A stretch of DNA of 64,000 bases from Robertmurraya massiliosenegalensis JC6. Lineage in GTDB: Bacteria; Bacillota; Bacilli; Bacillales; Cytobacillaceae. Shown piece by piece: positions 8,064 through 17,287 of the stretch (its first letter is position 1; the number at the start of each line of letters is the position of its first letter). Position numbers and translations under genes: made by a program. Where the stretch lies: positions 361,752 through 425,751 of the forward strand of contig NZ_HE978514.1 in assembly GCF_000311725.1 (NCBI RefSeq), given 5' to 3'. The notes below the pieces were generated by a model. The model had not been told where the DNA came from. It saw only the letters and a program-made list of their open reading frames with translations, and ran no database searches.

Positions 8064-8924
8064 TTATCCATTCACTTTAAGTTTCTTTTTTAACTGTGTT
8101 GCAAATACTTCTAATAAAATGGCCACAGCTAAAATAAAGAAGGTGATCGTTCCAATTTCCCGAATATCTAAGTAAAAGTTACTTGCCATGAACATATCAA
8201 AACCAATTCCACCTGCACCTGCAGCAGCTCCCATTGCGACAGCAACAGCAAAATTGATTTCAAAACGTAAGAATGTCCAAGAAATCATATAAGTGAGAGA
8301 CGAAGGTATGACTGCTTGAAAAATGATTTGCCAAAAATTTGCTCCACTTGCTTGTAAAGCCTCAATAACTCCCTTGTCCAATTCCTCAAAAGACTCTGAG
8401 TAGGCTTTTACTAAATAACTAACAGAGTGAAACGTCATTCCGATGACGGCAGCGACACTTCCAAGTCCAGCTGCAACAGCAAATATTAACACCCAAAGAA
8501 CGGTTGGAACTGCTCTGATAAAGGCAACCGCTCCTTTAATAACGACAGACACTTTCTTAGAAGTTAAATTTTCAGCTGCCAGTAAGCCAAGAAAAACCGC
8601 TATAATAGCACCGAATAATGTGGTTAAGAACGCCAGTCCTAGTGTAACAAAAACTTGCTGGAAGGCATGTGCAAAGGTGAAATGGTTAAAATGTGGTTCA
8701 AAAAACATTGCTTTTAAGTTCGCAAATGTCGCAAACATGGCCTCAGCAAAATCAAGTTCTTTATAGTCAAAATTAAAAAAGGCAAACACCGTTAAAAACA
8801 GTAACGCAAACAGGGTGATGCGGATAACAATGGTTGATTTCGTCAACGACTTTAGTTTGATTCGTTTCATCGATTTTGACTTGAGTAGCTGCTCTCCTGT
8901 AACGACTTGCTCATTCACTTCCAT
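8064..8924 (-). CDS. phnE: Phosphonate ABC transporter permease PhnE (second subunit)
   Basis: An inner-membrane permease of the PhnCDE type that pairs with the neighbouring PhnE to import phosphonates. Of 286 residues, the first 30 are a polar extension. About six membrane segments follow. The cytoplasmic coupling loop that contacts PhnC is visible as ESFEELDKGVIEALQASGAN. The end GAGGIGFDMFMASN is typical of the family. Its ATG overlaps the previous phnE stop codon (TAATG), with GGAGGGTGA upstream, so the two permeases are translationally coupled. It is the last gene of the phnDCEE transcript. Confidence 0.92.
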   Translation of the reverse strand: MEVNEQVVTGEQLLKSKSMKRIKLKSLTKSTIVIRITLFALLFLTVFAFFNFDYKELDFAEAMFATFANLKAMFFEPHFNHFTFAHAFQQVFVTLGLAFLTTLFGAIIAVFLGLLAAENLTSKKVSVVIKGAVAFIRAVPTVLWVLIFAVAAGLGSVAAVIGMTFHSVSYLVKAYSESFEELDKGVIEALQASGANFWQIIFQAVIPSSLTYMISWTFLRFEINFAVAVAMGAAAGAGGIGFDMFMASNFYLDIREIGTITFFILAVAILLEVFATQLKKKLKVNG

Positions 8925-9709
8925 TATAAAATCACCCTCCTTACGTAATTAGATATGGATTCAATGAAGAGAATGGCGATGATAATGGTGACGACGACAA
9001 GCGAGGCTATATCGTAATTTAAACTCTTATAATATAAATTGAAGGTAAAGCCAATCCCCGAACCAGTTAGGAGTCCTATTAATGTCGCACTTCGTATATT
9101 CGTCTCAATCATAAAAAGGATCCAGCTAATCATCTGAGGAACACTTGATGGAATTACAGATTGAGAAATAATCGTGAAGTAACTTGCACCCGTTGCTCTT
9201 AATGCTTCAACTGAGCCACTGCTTGCCTCATCAATCGTCTCTACAAAGGCTCTCGTCAAAAAGCCAAATGAACCGAAGAATAGAGCAAAATACCCGGTTA
9301 AAGAGCTTTGCCCAAAAGAGAAGAGCAAAATCATTGCCCAAGCCGCAACATCAATATTACGAAAAACCGTGGCAATTCCACGACTTATACTTCCGAAAAA
9401 GGCATTTACACGAGTCGTATTGGAGCCCATCACGGCAAAAAACAAAGCAAATATTGCTCCAATCGTCGTGGCAGCAATCGATACTAGCAATGTTTCCATC
9501 AAACTTTTTAAAATGGCAGGAAGCCTTGATAACGATTCCTGTGTTGGATAAAAATTACCTAAAGCCCATGTGACTGCTCGCGGCAGTGATTCAAAGCCTT
9601 TAACCACGTTATACTCTGTAATAACAATTGCACCGAACGTGATCACACTTAGAATAAGAAGGAACCCGAGCGAATTTCGTCTCTTTTTGGCAAAAAAATC
9701 AGCTTGCAT
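8924..9709 (-). CDS. phnE: Phosphonate ABC transporter permease PhnE (first subunit)
   Basis: A 261-residue membrane permease of the phosphonate importer. The coupling loop reads ETIDEASSGSVEALRATGAS. The C-terminal part has TGSGIGFTFNLYYKSLNYD. It overlaps phnC by 11 bases upstream and the second phnE by one base downstream, so expression is tightly coupled. It probably forms a heterodimer with the next gene product, as in other two-permease PhnCDEE systems (family knowledge). Confidence 0.92.
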   Translation of the reverse strand: MQADFFAKKRRNSLGFLLILSVITFGAIVITEYNVVKGFESLPRAVTWALGNFYPTQESLSRLPAILKSLMETLLVSIAATTIGAIFALFFAVMGSNTTRVNAFFGSISRGIATVFRNIDVAAWAMILLFSFGQSSLTGYFALFFGSFGFLTRAFVETIDEASSGSVEALRATGASYFTIISQSVIPSSVPQMISWILFMIETNIRSATLIGLLTGSGIGFTFNLYYKSLNYDIASLVVVTIIIAILFIESISNYVRRVIL

Positions 9710-10487
9710 GGATGCCTCCTATGTCAAAAATTAGATCTTCAGCTTCCGACCCGTAAATGCGCTGAATATCCTCTTTTGTAATATCTTGCGGGCTTCCGTT
9801 AAAGACGACCTGACCTTGATTAATGCCGATGATTTTATCTGAGTACTTTAAGGCCACATCTACTTGATGCAGATTGACGATAACCGTGATTCCCATTGTT
9901 GTAGAAATCATACGAAGATGATCCATGATCGTTTTCGCTGAGCTCGGATCTAATGAGGCAATCGGCTCATCACACAATAACATCCGTGGATTTTGAATAA
10001 GAGCTCGGGCAATTCCGACTCGTTGCTTTTGTCCACCACTTAATTGGTCTGCACGCTTGTAAATATGCTCGTCTAATCCAAGCATTGATAAAATATGAAC
10101 GGCCTGCTCCTTCTCTTTCTGGTTATAAATACCGAGAACTCCAGCAATCGTTGATTTTTTTCCTAAAATCCCGTGTAGCGTATTTTCAATCACACTTAAT
10201 CGATTGACTAAATTATAGTGTTGAAAAATCATCCCAATTCTTGTCCGTGCCATTTTCAGCTCTTTCTTCTTTAAACTCATCACATTCATGTTATCGAAGT
10301 TGATTTCCCCGCTTGATGCATCAATCATACGATTGATGCAACGAAGGAGAGTTGATTTCCCCGCTCCAGATGGACCGATGATTGATACAAACTCTCCTTC
10401 ATTGACGGAGAAGCTAACATCTGATAACGCCTGCGTCTCATTTCCAAATTGTTTGGATACATGATTGACTTCTAAAAGGGGTGTCAT
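9699..10487 (-). CDS. phnC: Phosphonate ABC transporter ATP-binding protein PhnC
   Basis: The cytoplasmic ATPase that energises the PhnE permeases. The 262 residues contain Walker A GPSGAGKST (39-47), the Q-loop region MIFQHYNLV, the signature LSGGQKQR, Walker B MLLCDEPIASLD and the switch His in VNLHQVD. The NLH(Q/H)VD form is characteristic of PhnC rather than of general importers. It lies 26 bp downstream of phnD and overlaps phnE. Confidence 0.95.
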   Translation of the reverse strand: MTPLLEVNHVSKQFGNETQALSDVSFSVNEGEFVSIIGPSGAGKSTLLRCINRMIDASSGEINFDNMNVMSLKKKELKMARTRIGMIFQHYNLVNRLSVIENTLHGILGKKSTIAGVLGIYNQKEKEQAVHILSMLGLDEHIYKRADQLSGGQKQRVGIARALIQNPRMLLCDEPIASLDPSSAKTIMDHLRMISTTMGITVIVNLHQVDVALKYSDKIIGINQGQVVFNGSPQDITKEDIQRIYGSEAEDLIFDIGGIHAS

Positions 10488-10513
10488 CGGTTAACTCTCC
10501 TTATTAAAGATGA

Positions 10514-11548
10514 TTATTTTGAAAGCTCACGAATCGGGTCGAACCACGAATCCTCTACTTCTACTAAACGCTCGTCAGCTGTTTTGCTAAATAATCCTGA
10601 GAACTCAGAATCCTCTGGAACGAATACTTTTTCATTATTGACAATATCATCAGATGTCATGACTTCTAGAAGTTGTTTTTGCAAGTCTTCCCCAATGTTC
10701 TCTGTGTTAATAACAAATGGAGCGTTCAATACTGGTGTTACAGAGATAAGAATGAATTCTTTACCCGTTACTGTGTTAAACGGCTCAGCAGCATCATCTT
10801 TTACTCGATAAATTGCACCTGGACGATTTTCTTCACCTTCAACAAGTTCCACATAGTTGTTTACACAAGTATCACAGAAAGCAGCGACATCAACTTTTCC
10901 AGATAAAAGATTAACGGCAGAACCTTGGTGAGACCCACCGTATAATACTTCAGTAAAGAATTTGTCTGAGCCGCCTTCTAATAAATCCTCAGCAACTAAA
11001 TCACTAAACTCTGATTTTTCACTAAAATAATCAACAATTCCTGTTGAAGGTACTTTGAATCCTGATGTTGAACTATTCGAAACGAACGAAAATTTCTTTC
11101 CTTGAATATTATCGATAGCGAAGTTGTCGCCATCTTTATATTGATCTGCGTTATCCTTTTCTACTGCTAACCAGCTATAATATACTGCGTCATCTAATGT
11201 ACCAGAAGCACCCGTTGGAACTACTAGTGGTTGAACCTTATCATTTTTGTTATTAGCCTCTATGTAACCTTGAGCTCCTAAGAAAGCCATATCTGCATTT
11301 CCATTGGCAACTGCTTCAATTGCCACAATATAATCGGTTGTTGTTTGGTGCTTAACTGTTTTCCCTGTCTTCTCTTCAATAACTTTACCAATTTCATCAC
11401 GCGCTTCAGTTAAATCAGCTCCAGATTCGTTTGGAAGCCAAGCAATGGTTATTTCGTCTTTATCCGCTCCTCCTGAATTTGTTGAGGAAGAACAGCCTGC
11501 AACGAATAGTACGACTAAAGATAGTAATAACAAGATCGATTTCTTCAT
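10514..11548 (-). CDS. phnD: Phosphonate-binding lipoprotein PhnD
   Basis: An extracytoplasmic substrate-binding lipoprotein of the importer. A lipoprotein signal peptide (KKSILLLLSLVVLFVAGC) ends at a lipobox cysteine. The mature part has the DEITIAWLPNESG start and conserved PhnD positions such as SNSSTSGFKVP and GGSHQGSAVNLLSGKVDVAAFCD. The ATG at 11548 is used because an earlier in-frame GTG is part of the GGTGAGGAG ribosome binding site. It is first gene of the phnDCEE unit, 259 bp downstream of phnL, with Pho-box-like hexamers in the gap. Confidence 0.93.
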   Translation of the reverse strand: MKKSILLLLSLVVLFVAGCSSSTNSGGADKDEITIAWLPNESGADLTEARDEIGKVIEEKTGKTVKHQTTTDYIVAIEAVANGNADMAFLGAQGYIEANNKNDKVQPLVVPTGASGTLDDAVYYSWLAVEKDNADQYKDGDNFAIDNIQGKKFSFVSNSSTSGFKVPSTGIVDYFSEKSEFSDLVAEDLLEGGSDKFFTEVLYGGSHQGSAVNLLSGKVDVAAFCDTCVNNYVELVEGEENRPGAIYRVKDDAAEPFNTVTGKEFILISVTPVLNAPFVINTENIGEDLQKQLLEVMTSDDIVNNEKVFVPEDSEFSGLFSKTADERLVEVEDSWFDPIRELSK

Positions 11549-11633
11549 TATAAATCTCCTCACCTTTTAATTTATTACCCTTTATTACTATATCTAGTAA
11601 ATATCAATCTACTATTAATGCAATATTTAGAAT

Positions 11634-11663
11634 TGTTAAGAGTTAGTAAACTTAAAAGTGACA
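11634..11663 (-). promoter_or_regulatory. Candidate Pho box upstream of phnD
   Basis: On the minus strand TTTACT (11645-11650) and TTAACA (11634-11639) are separated by exactly five bases, with TGTCAC just upstream. B. subtilis PhoP binds TT(A/T/C)ACA-like hexamers at about 11-bp spacing (established). A -10-like TAGATT lies 22 bases downstream. Two good hexamers only, so moderate support. Confidence 0.5.
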
Positions 11664-11807
11664 GGGTCAGATCATCGCCGTATAAATTTGAACTGCCCTT
11701 ATTTCGATAAAGGAAATTTACGGTGCAAGGGAGAGCGCTTGCGCTTTGCTTGGCAACGGCTCTTCGCTAGATTATTCTCAAAAAAGCAAAATAAGAGATA
11801 TGCTTTC
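11664..11807. other. GC-richer intergenic element between phnL and phnD
   Basis: The stretch around 11690-11770 is richer in GC than the flanks and holds a palindromic AGCGCTTGCGCT-type segment. No coding frame is convincing. It resembles a dispersed non-coding element, but no second copy is present in this window. Confidence 0.35.
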
Positions 11808-12506
11808 CTACATTGAAAAGACTCCGTTTTGCATATTGTACTCTCGGTCACATAGATTGTTCATAAACTCGAGATCATGGAAAATACCGAGCATTGTCGT
11901 ACCTTCATTCATTAACTGTTCAATAAGTTGCTTTACCTTTAACTTTGAATCATGGTCCAGACTTGCCGTTGGTTCATCCAATAATAGCAGGCGTGGTTTT
12001 TTGACCATTGCTCTAGCAATATTCAACCTCAATTTTTCTCCACCAGAAAAAGTTGTCGGGTAGCTATCCCATAATTCTTCAGCAAGTTCAAAATGAGAGA
12101 GAATTTTTTCAGTCTCTTCCTCAGCAAGTTTCTCATTTTCATTCATTTCTAGTATTGCGTGCGTGACAAGTTGCCTTGCAGTCGTTCTTGGCATCACATT
12201 TAAAAATTGAGAAACATACCCTATTTCATGCTTCCGCAAATAAAGCATTTGCCGCTCTGAAGCACTAGCTAAATTGAGCCGTCCAAACTTTTTCGAATGA
12301 TACCAAATGCAACCTTCCTGGATTCGATAAGTACCATAAATACATTTTAAAATGGTTGACTTCCCACTGCCGCTTTTTCCCGTAATTCCAACAAATTCTC
12401 CTTCATTTAAGGCAATATCCACATCGCTAACCGCCCGTATATGTTTACCAAGATTATGAAGTTCGAATGATTTCGATAAACCTTGAATTTCTAAAATAGG
12501 CTCCAT
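11808..12506 (-). CDS. phnL: C-P lyase system ATP-binding protein PhnL
   Basis: An ABC-type ATPase of the carbon-phosphorus lyase machinery; PhnL works with PhnK and the PhnGHIJ core and is not a transporter subunit. The 232 residues have Walker A GKSGSGKST (43-51), signature FSGGEKLRLNIARA and Walker B RLLLLDEPTASLD. The PhnL-like IWYHSKKFGRLNLASASERQMLYLRKHEIGYVSQ region is present in the middle, as is FLNVMPRTTA. It follows phnM after 154 bp without an obvious terminator, so it is probably on the phnG transcript. Confidence 0.9.
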   Translation of the reverse strand: MEPILEIQGLSKSFELHNLGKHIRAVSDVDIALNEGEFVGITGKSGSGKSTILKCIYGTYRIQEGCIWYHSKKFGRLNLASASERQMLYLRKHEIGYVSQFLNVMPRTTARQLVTHAILEMNENEKLAEEETEKILSHFELAEELWDSYPTTFSGGEKLRLNIARAMVKKPRLLLLDEPTASLDHDSKLKVKQLIEQLMNEGTTMLGIFHDLEFMNNLCDREYNMQNGVFSM

Positions 12507-12660
12507 CTACTCACCTGCTTTCACATTGATAGTTTTTTTCGTAACGATCCAATCATTTTTTATGTCTGCACGGCATATTTTGCAGACACCCTTCTTGATT
12601 TTTTTGAATTTATCAGCTAAGGATTAAAAAGTAACAATGTCTACGAAAAGAACCTTCATA

Positions 12661-13839
12661 TTAAATTCGATAATTGGTTTTTTGAATTAGCTTTCCATCG
12701 ACAAAGACACTTGTAATAACAGGGAAACCCCCGGCAATTTTCTCAATGATTAATAGATCCGCTTTTTTCCCTTCACACACTGAACCGATGTCATGGTCCA
12801 TTTTTACTGCTTTCGCAGGATTAATCGTGACTAGTCTAATCATATCTGCCAATTTCATTCCATATTTATCTACTAAAGAGAAGATAGAATGGAGCATCGC
12901 GGCTGGATAATAATCACTACACAGGATATCGATCGCTTCCTCCTGTATCGCTTCAGCAGCGCCGAGATTTCCGCTATGCGATCCCCCAAGAAGGACATTT
13001 GGAGCTCCAGCAATCGTATACATCCCAAGCTCCTTAGCATGTTTTGCCACCTCTAGGGTAATCGGAAATTCGCTGATCGTTGTGCCAAAGCTATGAACGA
13101 GATCGATTTTTTCAATCGTATCATCATCATGTGAGGCAACTGCAATCTGATGCTGGTGTGCCAGCTCTGCAATCTCTTTAATATCTTCAATCGAAAGTTT
13201 TTCTTTTGTTTGATGGTTGCGAATCAGGACATCAATCGATGAATCACTAAGATTGTTATAGCTCTTCACCGTTTTCCGATATATTTCAAGATGACGATAT
13301 TGACCTTGTCCTGGGGTATGATCCATAAATGACACTAAGTGAACCTTTTTATCAGTAATATAGCGTTTTAAATTCTCGATCTCTTCCACATTATCAATCT
13401 CAAATCTTGCATGAAAACGATGACGAACTAAGTGCTTCGTATGGTGACTCTGATCGATTAAATCGATAAATTTGCGTACATTTCCTGGTTCACGAATGGG
13501 CTTATAGTCATACTCACTTCCTTTAAAAAGTGAAAGAGAATGAAACATTGTTGTAATCCCATGTGTAATCAGTTCCTTTTCTGATTCTCTTAAACTCAAA
13601 TCAAAATTCATCAACGAAGTTGGACGAGGAGCTGCCATATGTTCAATATAGTCCGAATGGATATCAATAAAACCTGGGGAAACATAGCCACCATCGGCAT
13701 CGATGACTTCCATCCCTTCTTGAAATTTAATTTCTCCTCTTGGAGCTATCTTTTTGATCCGATCTTCTTCTATTAATAAATCATATCCATAAAGAACTGT
13801 ATCTTCGGTGATCAATCTACCGTTAGTTATGACGTACAA
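12661..13839 (-). CDS. phnM: Ribose 1-methylphosphonate 5-triphosphate diphosphohydrolase PhnM
   Basis: A cytoplasmic amidohydrolase-superfamily enzyme that removes pyrophosphate from alpha-D-ribose 1-alkylphosphonate 5-triphosphate, giving the substrate of PhnJ. The 392 residues carry the metal-binding motif SPGFIDIHSDYIEHMAAPRP near residue 55, SFMDHTPGQGQY near 170, ASHDDDT near 236 and the C-terminal LLGGSHSGN and LCSDYYPAAML blocks, all typical of PhnM. It lies 35 bp after phnK. Confidence 0.95.
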   Translation of the reverse strand: MYVITNGRLITEDTVLYGYDLLIEEDRIKKIAPRGEIKFQEGMEVIDADGGYVSPGFIDIHSDYIEHMAAPRPTSLMNFDLSLRESEKELITHGITTMFHSLSLFKGSEYDYKPIREPGNVRKFIDLIDQSHHTKHLVRHRFHARFEIDNVEEIENLKRYITDKKVHLVSFMDHTPGQGQYRHLEIYRKTVKSYNNLSDSSIDVLIRNHQTKEKLSIEDIKEIAELAHQHQIAVASHDDDTIEKIDLVHSFGTTISEFPITLEVAKHAKELGMYTIAGAPNVLLGGSHSGNLGAAEAIQEEAIDILCSDYYPAAMLHSIFSLVDKYGMKLADMIRLVTINPAKAVKMDHDIGSVCEGKKADLLIIEKIAGGFPVITSVFVDGKLIQKTNYRI

Positions 13840-13874
13840 AATGTTTCCTCCTAAACAACTGAATTTAGATAAAG

Positions 13875-14720
13875 CTATAGCAAGGAATGTACCAATTGCT
13901 GTGTATATGGATGCTGTGGATCTTCCAGAATCTGATCCGTCAGGCCTTGCTCGATCACCTTTCCTTCTAGCATCACCAGCGTGCGGTCAGCGAGCATTCG
14001 AATCACGCCTAAATCATGAGAAACGAGTACAATGCTGATGCCAAGTTCTCGTTGCAAACTTTTTATTAAATCAAGCACACTTGCTTGCACAGAGAGATCA
14101 AGACCTGTTGTGACTTCATCCAATAAAAGTAAGGGTGGATGATTGGATAGGGCCTTCGCAATTTGAACGCGCTGTTGCATACCACCGGAAAAATTCTTCG
14201 GTACTTCTTTTCTACGATGGACAGGAATATGAACTTTATTTAATAGCTCAGTTCCTCTACTCTCCATCATGCCCACATGGTTATTCCCTGCAGCAATTAA
14301 TTTCTCTGCGATATTGCCAATCGAGGAAAAATTCATTCGTAAACCCAGTAACGGATTTTGATAAACTTTTCCCATAATATGATTTCGAATGTAGCGCTGT
14401 TGCTGGGAAGATTCTTGAAATAAATTTTTCTTTCCATTTTGATAATCACTCACATAAGCTTCCCCACTTGTCACGTCTTGGTCGAAATAAAGGCATTGCA
14501 TTAACGTCGATTTCCCACTGCCGCTTTCGCCGACTATTCCAAGAACTTCCCCTGGAAAAACGTCAAAGGAAACATTCCGACAAGCATAGACCGTTCCACA
14601 AACTGGACAATAATTCTTGATAAGGCTTGATGATTCTCCACCGCGACAATGAGAACAGCCTGGACCATATTGCTTATTTAAGTTCTTTACTGCTAAAACT
14701 GGAACTTCAAATTCAGTCAT
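13875..14720 (-). CDS. phnK: C-P lyase system ATP-binding protein PhnK with Cys-rich insertion
   Basis: An ABC ATPase that binds the PhnGHIJ core complex and is needed for C-P lyase turnover. Walker A GESGSGKST, signature FSGGMQQRVQIAKAL and Walker B LLLLDEVTTGLD are clear; VSHDLGVIRMLADR and the QHPYTQQLV tail match PhnK. Between the first strand and Walker A there is an extra segment with Cys22, Cys25, Cys38, Cys41 and Cys47 (CxxC...CxxC), absent from E. coli PhnK and looking like a zinc ribbon. The ATG directly follows the phnJ stop codon. Confidence 0.93.
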   Translation of the reverse strand: MTEFEVPVLAVKNLNKQYGPGCSHCRGGESSSLIKNYCPVCGTVYACRNVSFDVFPGEVLGIVGESGSGKSTLMQCLYFDQDVTSGEAYVSDYQNGKKNLFQESSQQQRYIRNHIMGKVYQNPLLGLRMNFSSIGNIAEKLIAAGNNHVGMMESRGTELLNKVHIPVHRRKEVPKNFSGGMQQRVQIAKALSNHPPLLLLDEVTTGLDLSVQASVLDLIKSLQRELGISIVLVSHDLGVIRMLADRTLVMLEGKVIEQGLTDQILEDPQHPYTQQLVHSLL

Positions 14721-15566
14721 TTATTTCACTCCAACGGAATTTAATTTTTCGAGACAATAGCTCGTATCATTGCATTGGTAAACTGTTTCATCCGTTAATT
14801 CATCAACAAGCTCATCTAAAAATACACCTGTCTGCCCACATAAGCGGCAATGTTTACCCTCAAACGTTTCCACCTGAAATGGATAATCCTCAAAATCTAG
14901 TGAGACTACTTTTGTAAAAGGTGGAACCGCATATACTTTTTTTTCCCGTCCTGCTCCAAGCAATATGAGAGCTTCACTTTCATTCATTTTGGAATTATCA
15001 AAGCGAGGAATCGGACTAGGTGCCATCACATAACGATCATGAACGAGAACGGGATGATCAGCCCCTGTTGTCATACTTCCATACTTCATAATCTGCTCGA
15101 ATAACATCAGCCAGGCTCCACTATACTCTTTTTCCGCATGAAGCTTCTTTGTTTCGGTTTCACTTGACTCATAATAGCGAAGTGGTTCTGGTATCGGTAC
15201 TTGCAACACAAGTATTTGCTCTTTCGTTAACGGTACTTCCGGGATTCTGTGCCTTGATTGAATGATCGTCGCCTCAGATGTGTAGTCTGTTACTTCTACT
15301 CCTGTCGTATTAGATACGAGCTTTTTAATATTGACCGCGTTCACCGACTCATCTGAACCTTGATCGATTACCTTTAGTACATCTTTTTTACCGATTAAAG
15401 AGAGTGTAAGTTGGAGGCCGCCTGTCCCCCATCCTCTACCAATCGGCATTTCTCTTGAGGCAAACGGAACTTGATAGCCAGGAATGGCGATTGCTTTAAG
15501 AGTCGCTCTTCGTATCTCACGTTTTGAACCTTCATCAAAAAAAGCGAAGTTATAGGCAGTATTCAT
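14721..15566 (-). CDS. phnJ: Carbon-phosphorus lyase radical SAM subunit PhnJ
   Basis: The catalytic C-P bond cleaving enzyme. It uses S-adenosylmethionine and a [4Fe-4S] cluster to convert ribose 1-alkylphosphonate 5-phosphate to the 1,2-cyclic phosphate and an alkane. The 281 residues contain Cys240, Cys243, Cys265 and Cys271 in HCRLCG...YQCNDTSYCLEKL. These match E. coli Cys241/244/266 (cluster) and Cys272 (thiyl radical) with a one-residue offset. All key residues are therefore present. It overlaps phnI by four bases (ATGA) and abuts phnK. Confidence 0.97.
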   Translation of the reverse strand: MNTAYNFAFFDEGSKREIRRATLKAIAIPGYQVPFASREMPIGRGWGTGGLQLTLSLIGKKDVLKVIDQGSDESVNAVNIKKLVSNTTGVEVTDYTSEATIIQSRHRIPEVPLTKEQILVLQVPIPEPLRYYESSETETKKLHAEKEYSGAWLMLFEQIMKYGSMTTGADHPVLVHDRYVMAPSPIPRFDNSKMNESEALILLGAGREKKVYAVPPFTKVVSLDFEDYPFQVETFEGKHCRLCGQTGVFLDELVDELTDETVYQCNDTSYCLEKLNSVGVK

Positions 15567-16681
15567 CCGTTTTTCACCTCTTCTCTTTGCTTTTTTTTCG
15601 TCTTCCGTACACTGTCCAATTTCGATTGGAAGGTAACGTAATGAGGCATTTTTAAGTGTGAAATGAAACCTGTAGATTCGACGGAATCAATATGATAGAG
15701 GACAAACTCCTCATTATGACTCGGATAATCCGGATTTGGATGTTCAAGGCAATTGTCCAAAATCCCCATCGCAATTGCTTTTGTCTCATTTTGACCAAAG
15801 CAAAGACCATAACCGATTTCAAATTCCATCTCTTTTTTTCCTAATTCCTTTTCAATGGTGATCGGCATAAGCATTTCCACTTCTGTCACCTTGACATCAC
15901 CAAGATAGTAATCATCTTCTTTACCATTTGCTGGAGCGGTTGGAGAAGAAATCGTTATAGGCAATTTGCCGACTCGGAGCTCTCCAACGGTTGGATGGAG
16001 ATTGCCGTATCCACGGATGACCGCATAAGCCAACGAAGTGACCGCCCCTGTTTGCCCTCTCGTTAAAACCTGTAGTCTTTGACTTCTAGTCGAAGGAAAC
16101 TCCAAACTCTCTCTCGTCACATCATCTGGCTCTTCGTCATTATTCTCGCATGGTGAAATCAGGCCTTCTTTTCGCAAGTAATCGAGCACTTTTGGTAAGG
16201 TTAGGTCTCCAGATGACACTTGCCCTGATTTTTCGTACAAATAATCGTCTAACCACTCTTGGACACTATTATCTGTTTCAGACATTAATTGAAAGTCGAG
16301 TAATCGGTGTGTGTAATCGGTTGTTGCTCCAAGGATTTGTCCACCTGGTATATCCTTAAAGCTTGCGGAAATACGACGCTCCACCTTCATATCATGTGAT
16401 TCAATTACACTTGAATAATGCTTTCTCGGAACGGTCGAACGGAATGCCCTTAATAAAAAGACCGCTTCTTCTGGATTTCCTTCTGCTTGTTTAATCGCTA
16501 AAGCGGCAAGCGATTCGTCAAAAAGACTACTTTCAGACATCACTTGATCAATAAGCCCCCGCATGCCCGCTTGTATTTTTTCCACTTCAATCGTTTGTCC
16601 TTGTTGCACTCTTTCATATTTCAGACGCTTTATCGATTCTTCAATCGCAAGCGTTCCCCCTTTAACCGCTACATATCCCAT
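15563..16681 (-). CDS. phnI: C-P lyase core subunit PhnI
   Basis: A subunit of the PhnGHIJ core. With PhnG and PhnH it displaces adenine from ATP by methylphosphonate, and PhnI alone has nucleosidase activity (family knowledge). The 372-residue length is standard. Recognisable blocks include GYVAVKGGTLAIEESIKRL at the N-terminus, IPGGQILGATTDYTHRLLDF, TRSQRLQVLTRGQTGAVTSLAYA and LEHPNPDYPSHNEEFVLYHIDSVESTGF. It overlaps phnH by one base (TAATG) and phnJ by four. Confidence 0.96.
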   Translation of the reverse strand: MGYVAVKGGTLAIEESIKRLKYERVQQGQTIEVEKIQAGMRGLIDQVMSESSLFDESLAALAIKQAEGNPEEAVFLLRAFRSTVPRKHYSSVIESHDMKVERRISASFKDIPGGQILGATTDYTHRLLDFQLMSETDNSVQEWLDDYLYEKSGQVSSGDLTLPKVLDYLRKEGLISPCENNDEEPDDVTRESLEFPSTRSQRLQVLTRGQTGAVTSLAYAVIRGYGNLHPTVGELRVGKLPITISSPTAPANGKEDDYYLGDVKVTEVEMLMPITIEKELGKKEMEFEIGYGLCFGQNETKAIAMGILDNCLEHPNPDYPSHNEEFVLYHIDSVESTGFISHLKMPHYVTFQSKLDSVRKTKKKQREEVKNG

Positions 16682-17274
16682 TAATCCATCACCCTATTAA
16701 CCGAAATTTGTGTTGTACGTGGCAATGATAAAAGCTGATGTTTTTGATCAATAAACATCAGATCGACTCCAAGTGGAAATTCCTGGTTTTTCATTTGACG
16801 ATACTCTACCCACTTTCTTTTCGTCTCCACATGGACATACTCTTCAAACTGAATGCCAGGACCCTCTAACTTCAAGGTCGAAGCATTTGTGATTTCATCC
16901 GTTTCAACAAAAATCGTTGCTGAATCATGTGGGTTTTTTAAAGTTCCAGGCTTCGCCTTTTCAATTGCTTCCTTAAGCGCCGCTTCTTCGGCATCCTTTA
17001 AGACAAAAATATAATCTGCTTCCTCCATTTCAACAGGCTTCGCATATGTGTATTGATTCATCAATTTAGAAATGGCTGCTTCATTTTTTGAAAGTACTTT
17101 AAACGTGACTTCTTGATCAAATAAGGTAAAGGCTAACAAAAAGAATGGCTTCGCCTCATTTTCCTCAATCAAGTCTGCTTCCTTTGACAAATCTGCTAAT
17201 TGTCCAGGTCTTGCCATTGAATTAACAATCTTTCGATACACTGTTTGAATATCGTGAACCATATCTAGCTTCAC
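16681..17274 (-). CDS. phnH: C-P lyase core subunit PhnH
   Basis: A structural subunit of the PhnGHIJ core complex; a PLP-transferase-like fold without known catalysis. The 197 residues include VYRKIVNSMARPGQL near the N-terminus and GPGIQFEEYVHVE, GVDLMFIDQKHQLLSLPRTTQI near the C-terminus, all usual for PhnH. It is shifted 13 bp from phnG and is translationally coupled to phnI. Confidence 0.94.
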   Translation of the reverse strand: MKLDMVHDIQTVYRKIVNSMARPGQLADLSKEADLIEENEAKPFFLLAFTLFDQEVTFKVLSKNEAAISKLMNQYTYAKPVEMEEADYIFVLKDAEEAALKEAIEKAKPGTLKNPHDSATIFVETDEITNASTLKLEGPGIQFEEYVHVETKRKWVEYRQMKNQEFPLGVDLMFIDQKHQLLSLPRTTQISVNRVMD

Positions 17275-17287
17275 TTATTATTCCTCC

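Noticed and set aside
11746-12063. Plus-strand ORF of 105 codons across the start of the phnL-phnD gap
   Set aside because: Mostly antisense to phnL; the part outside the gene is a GC-rich non-coding element.
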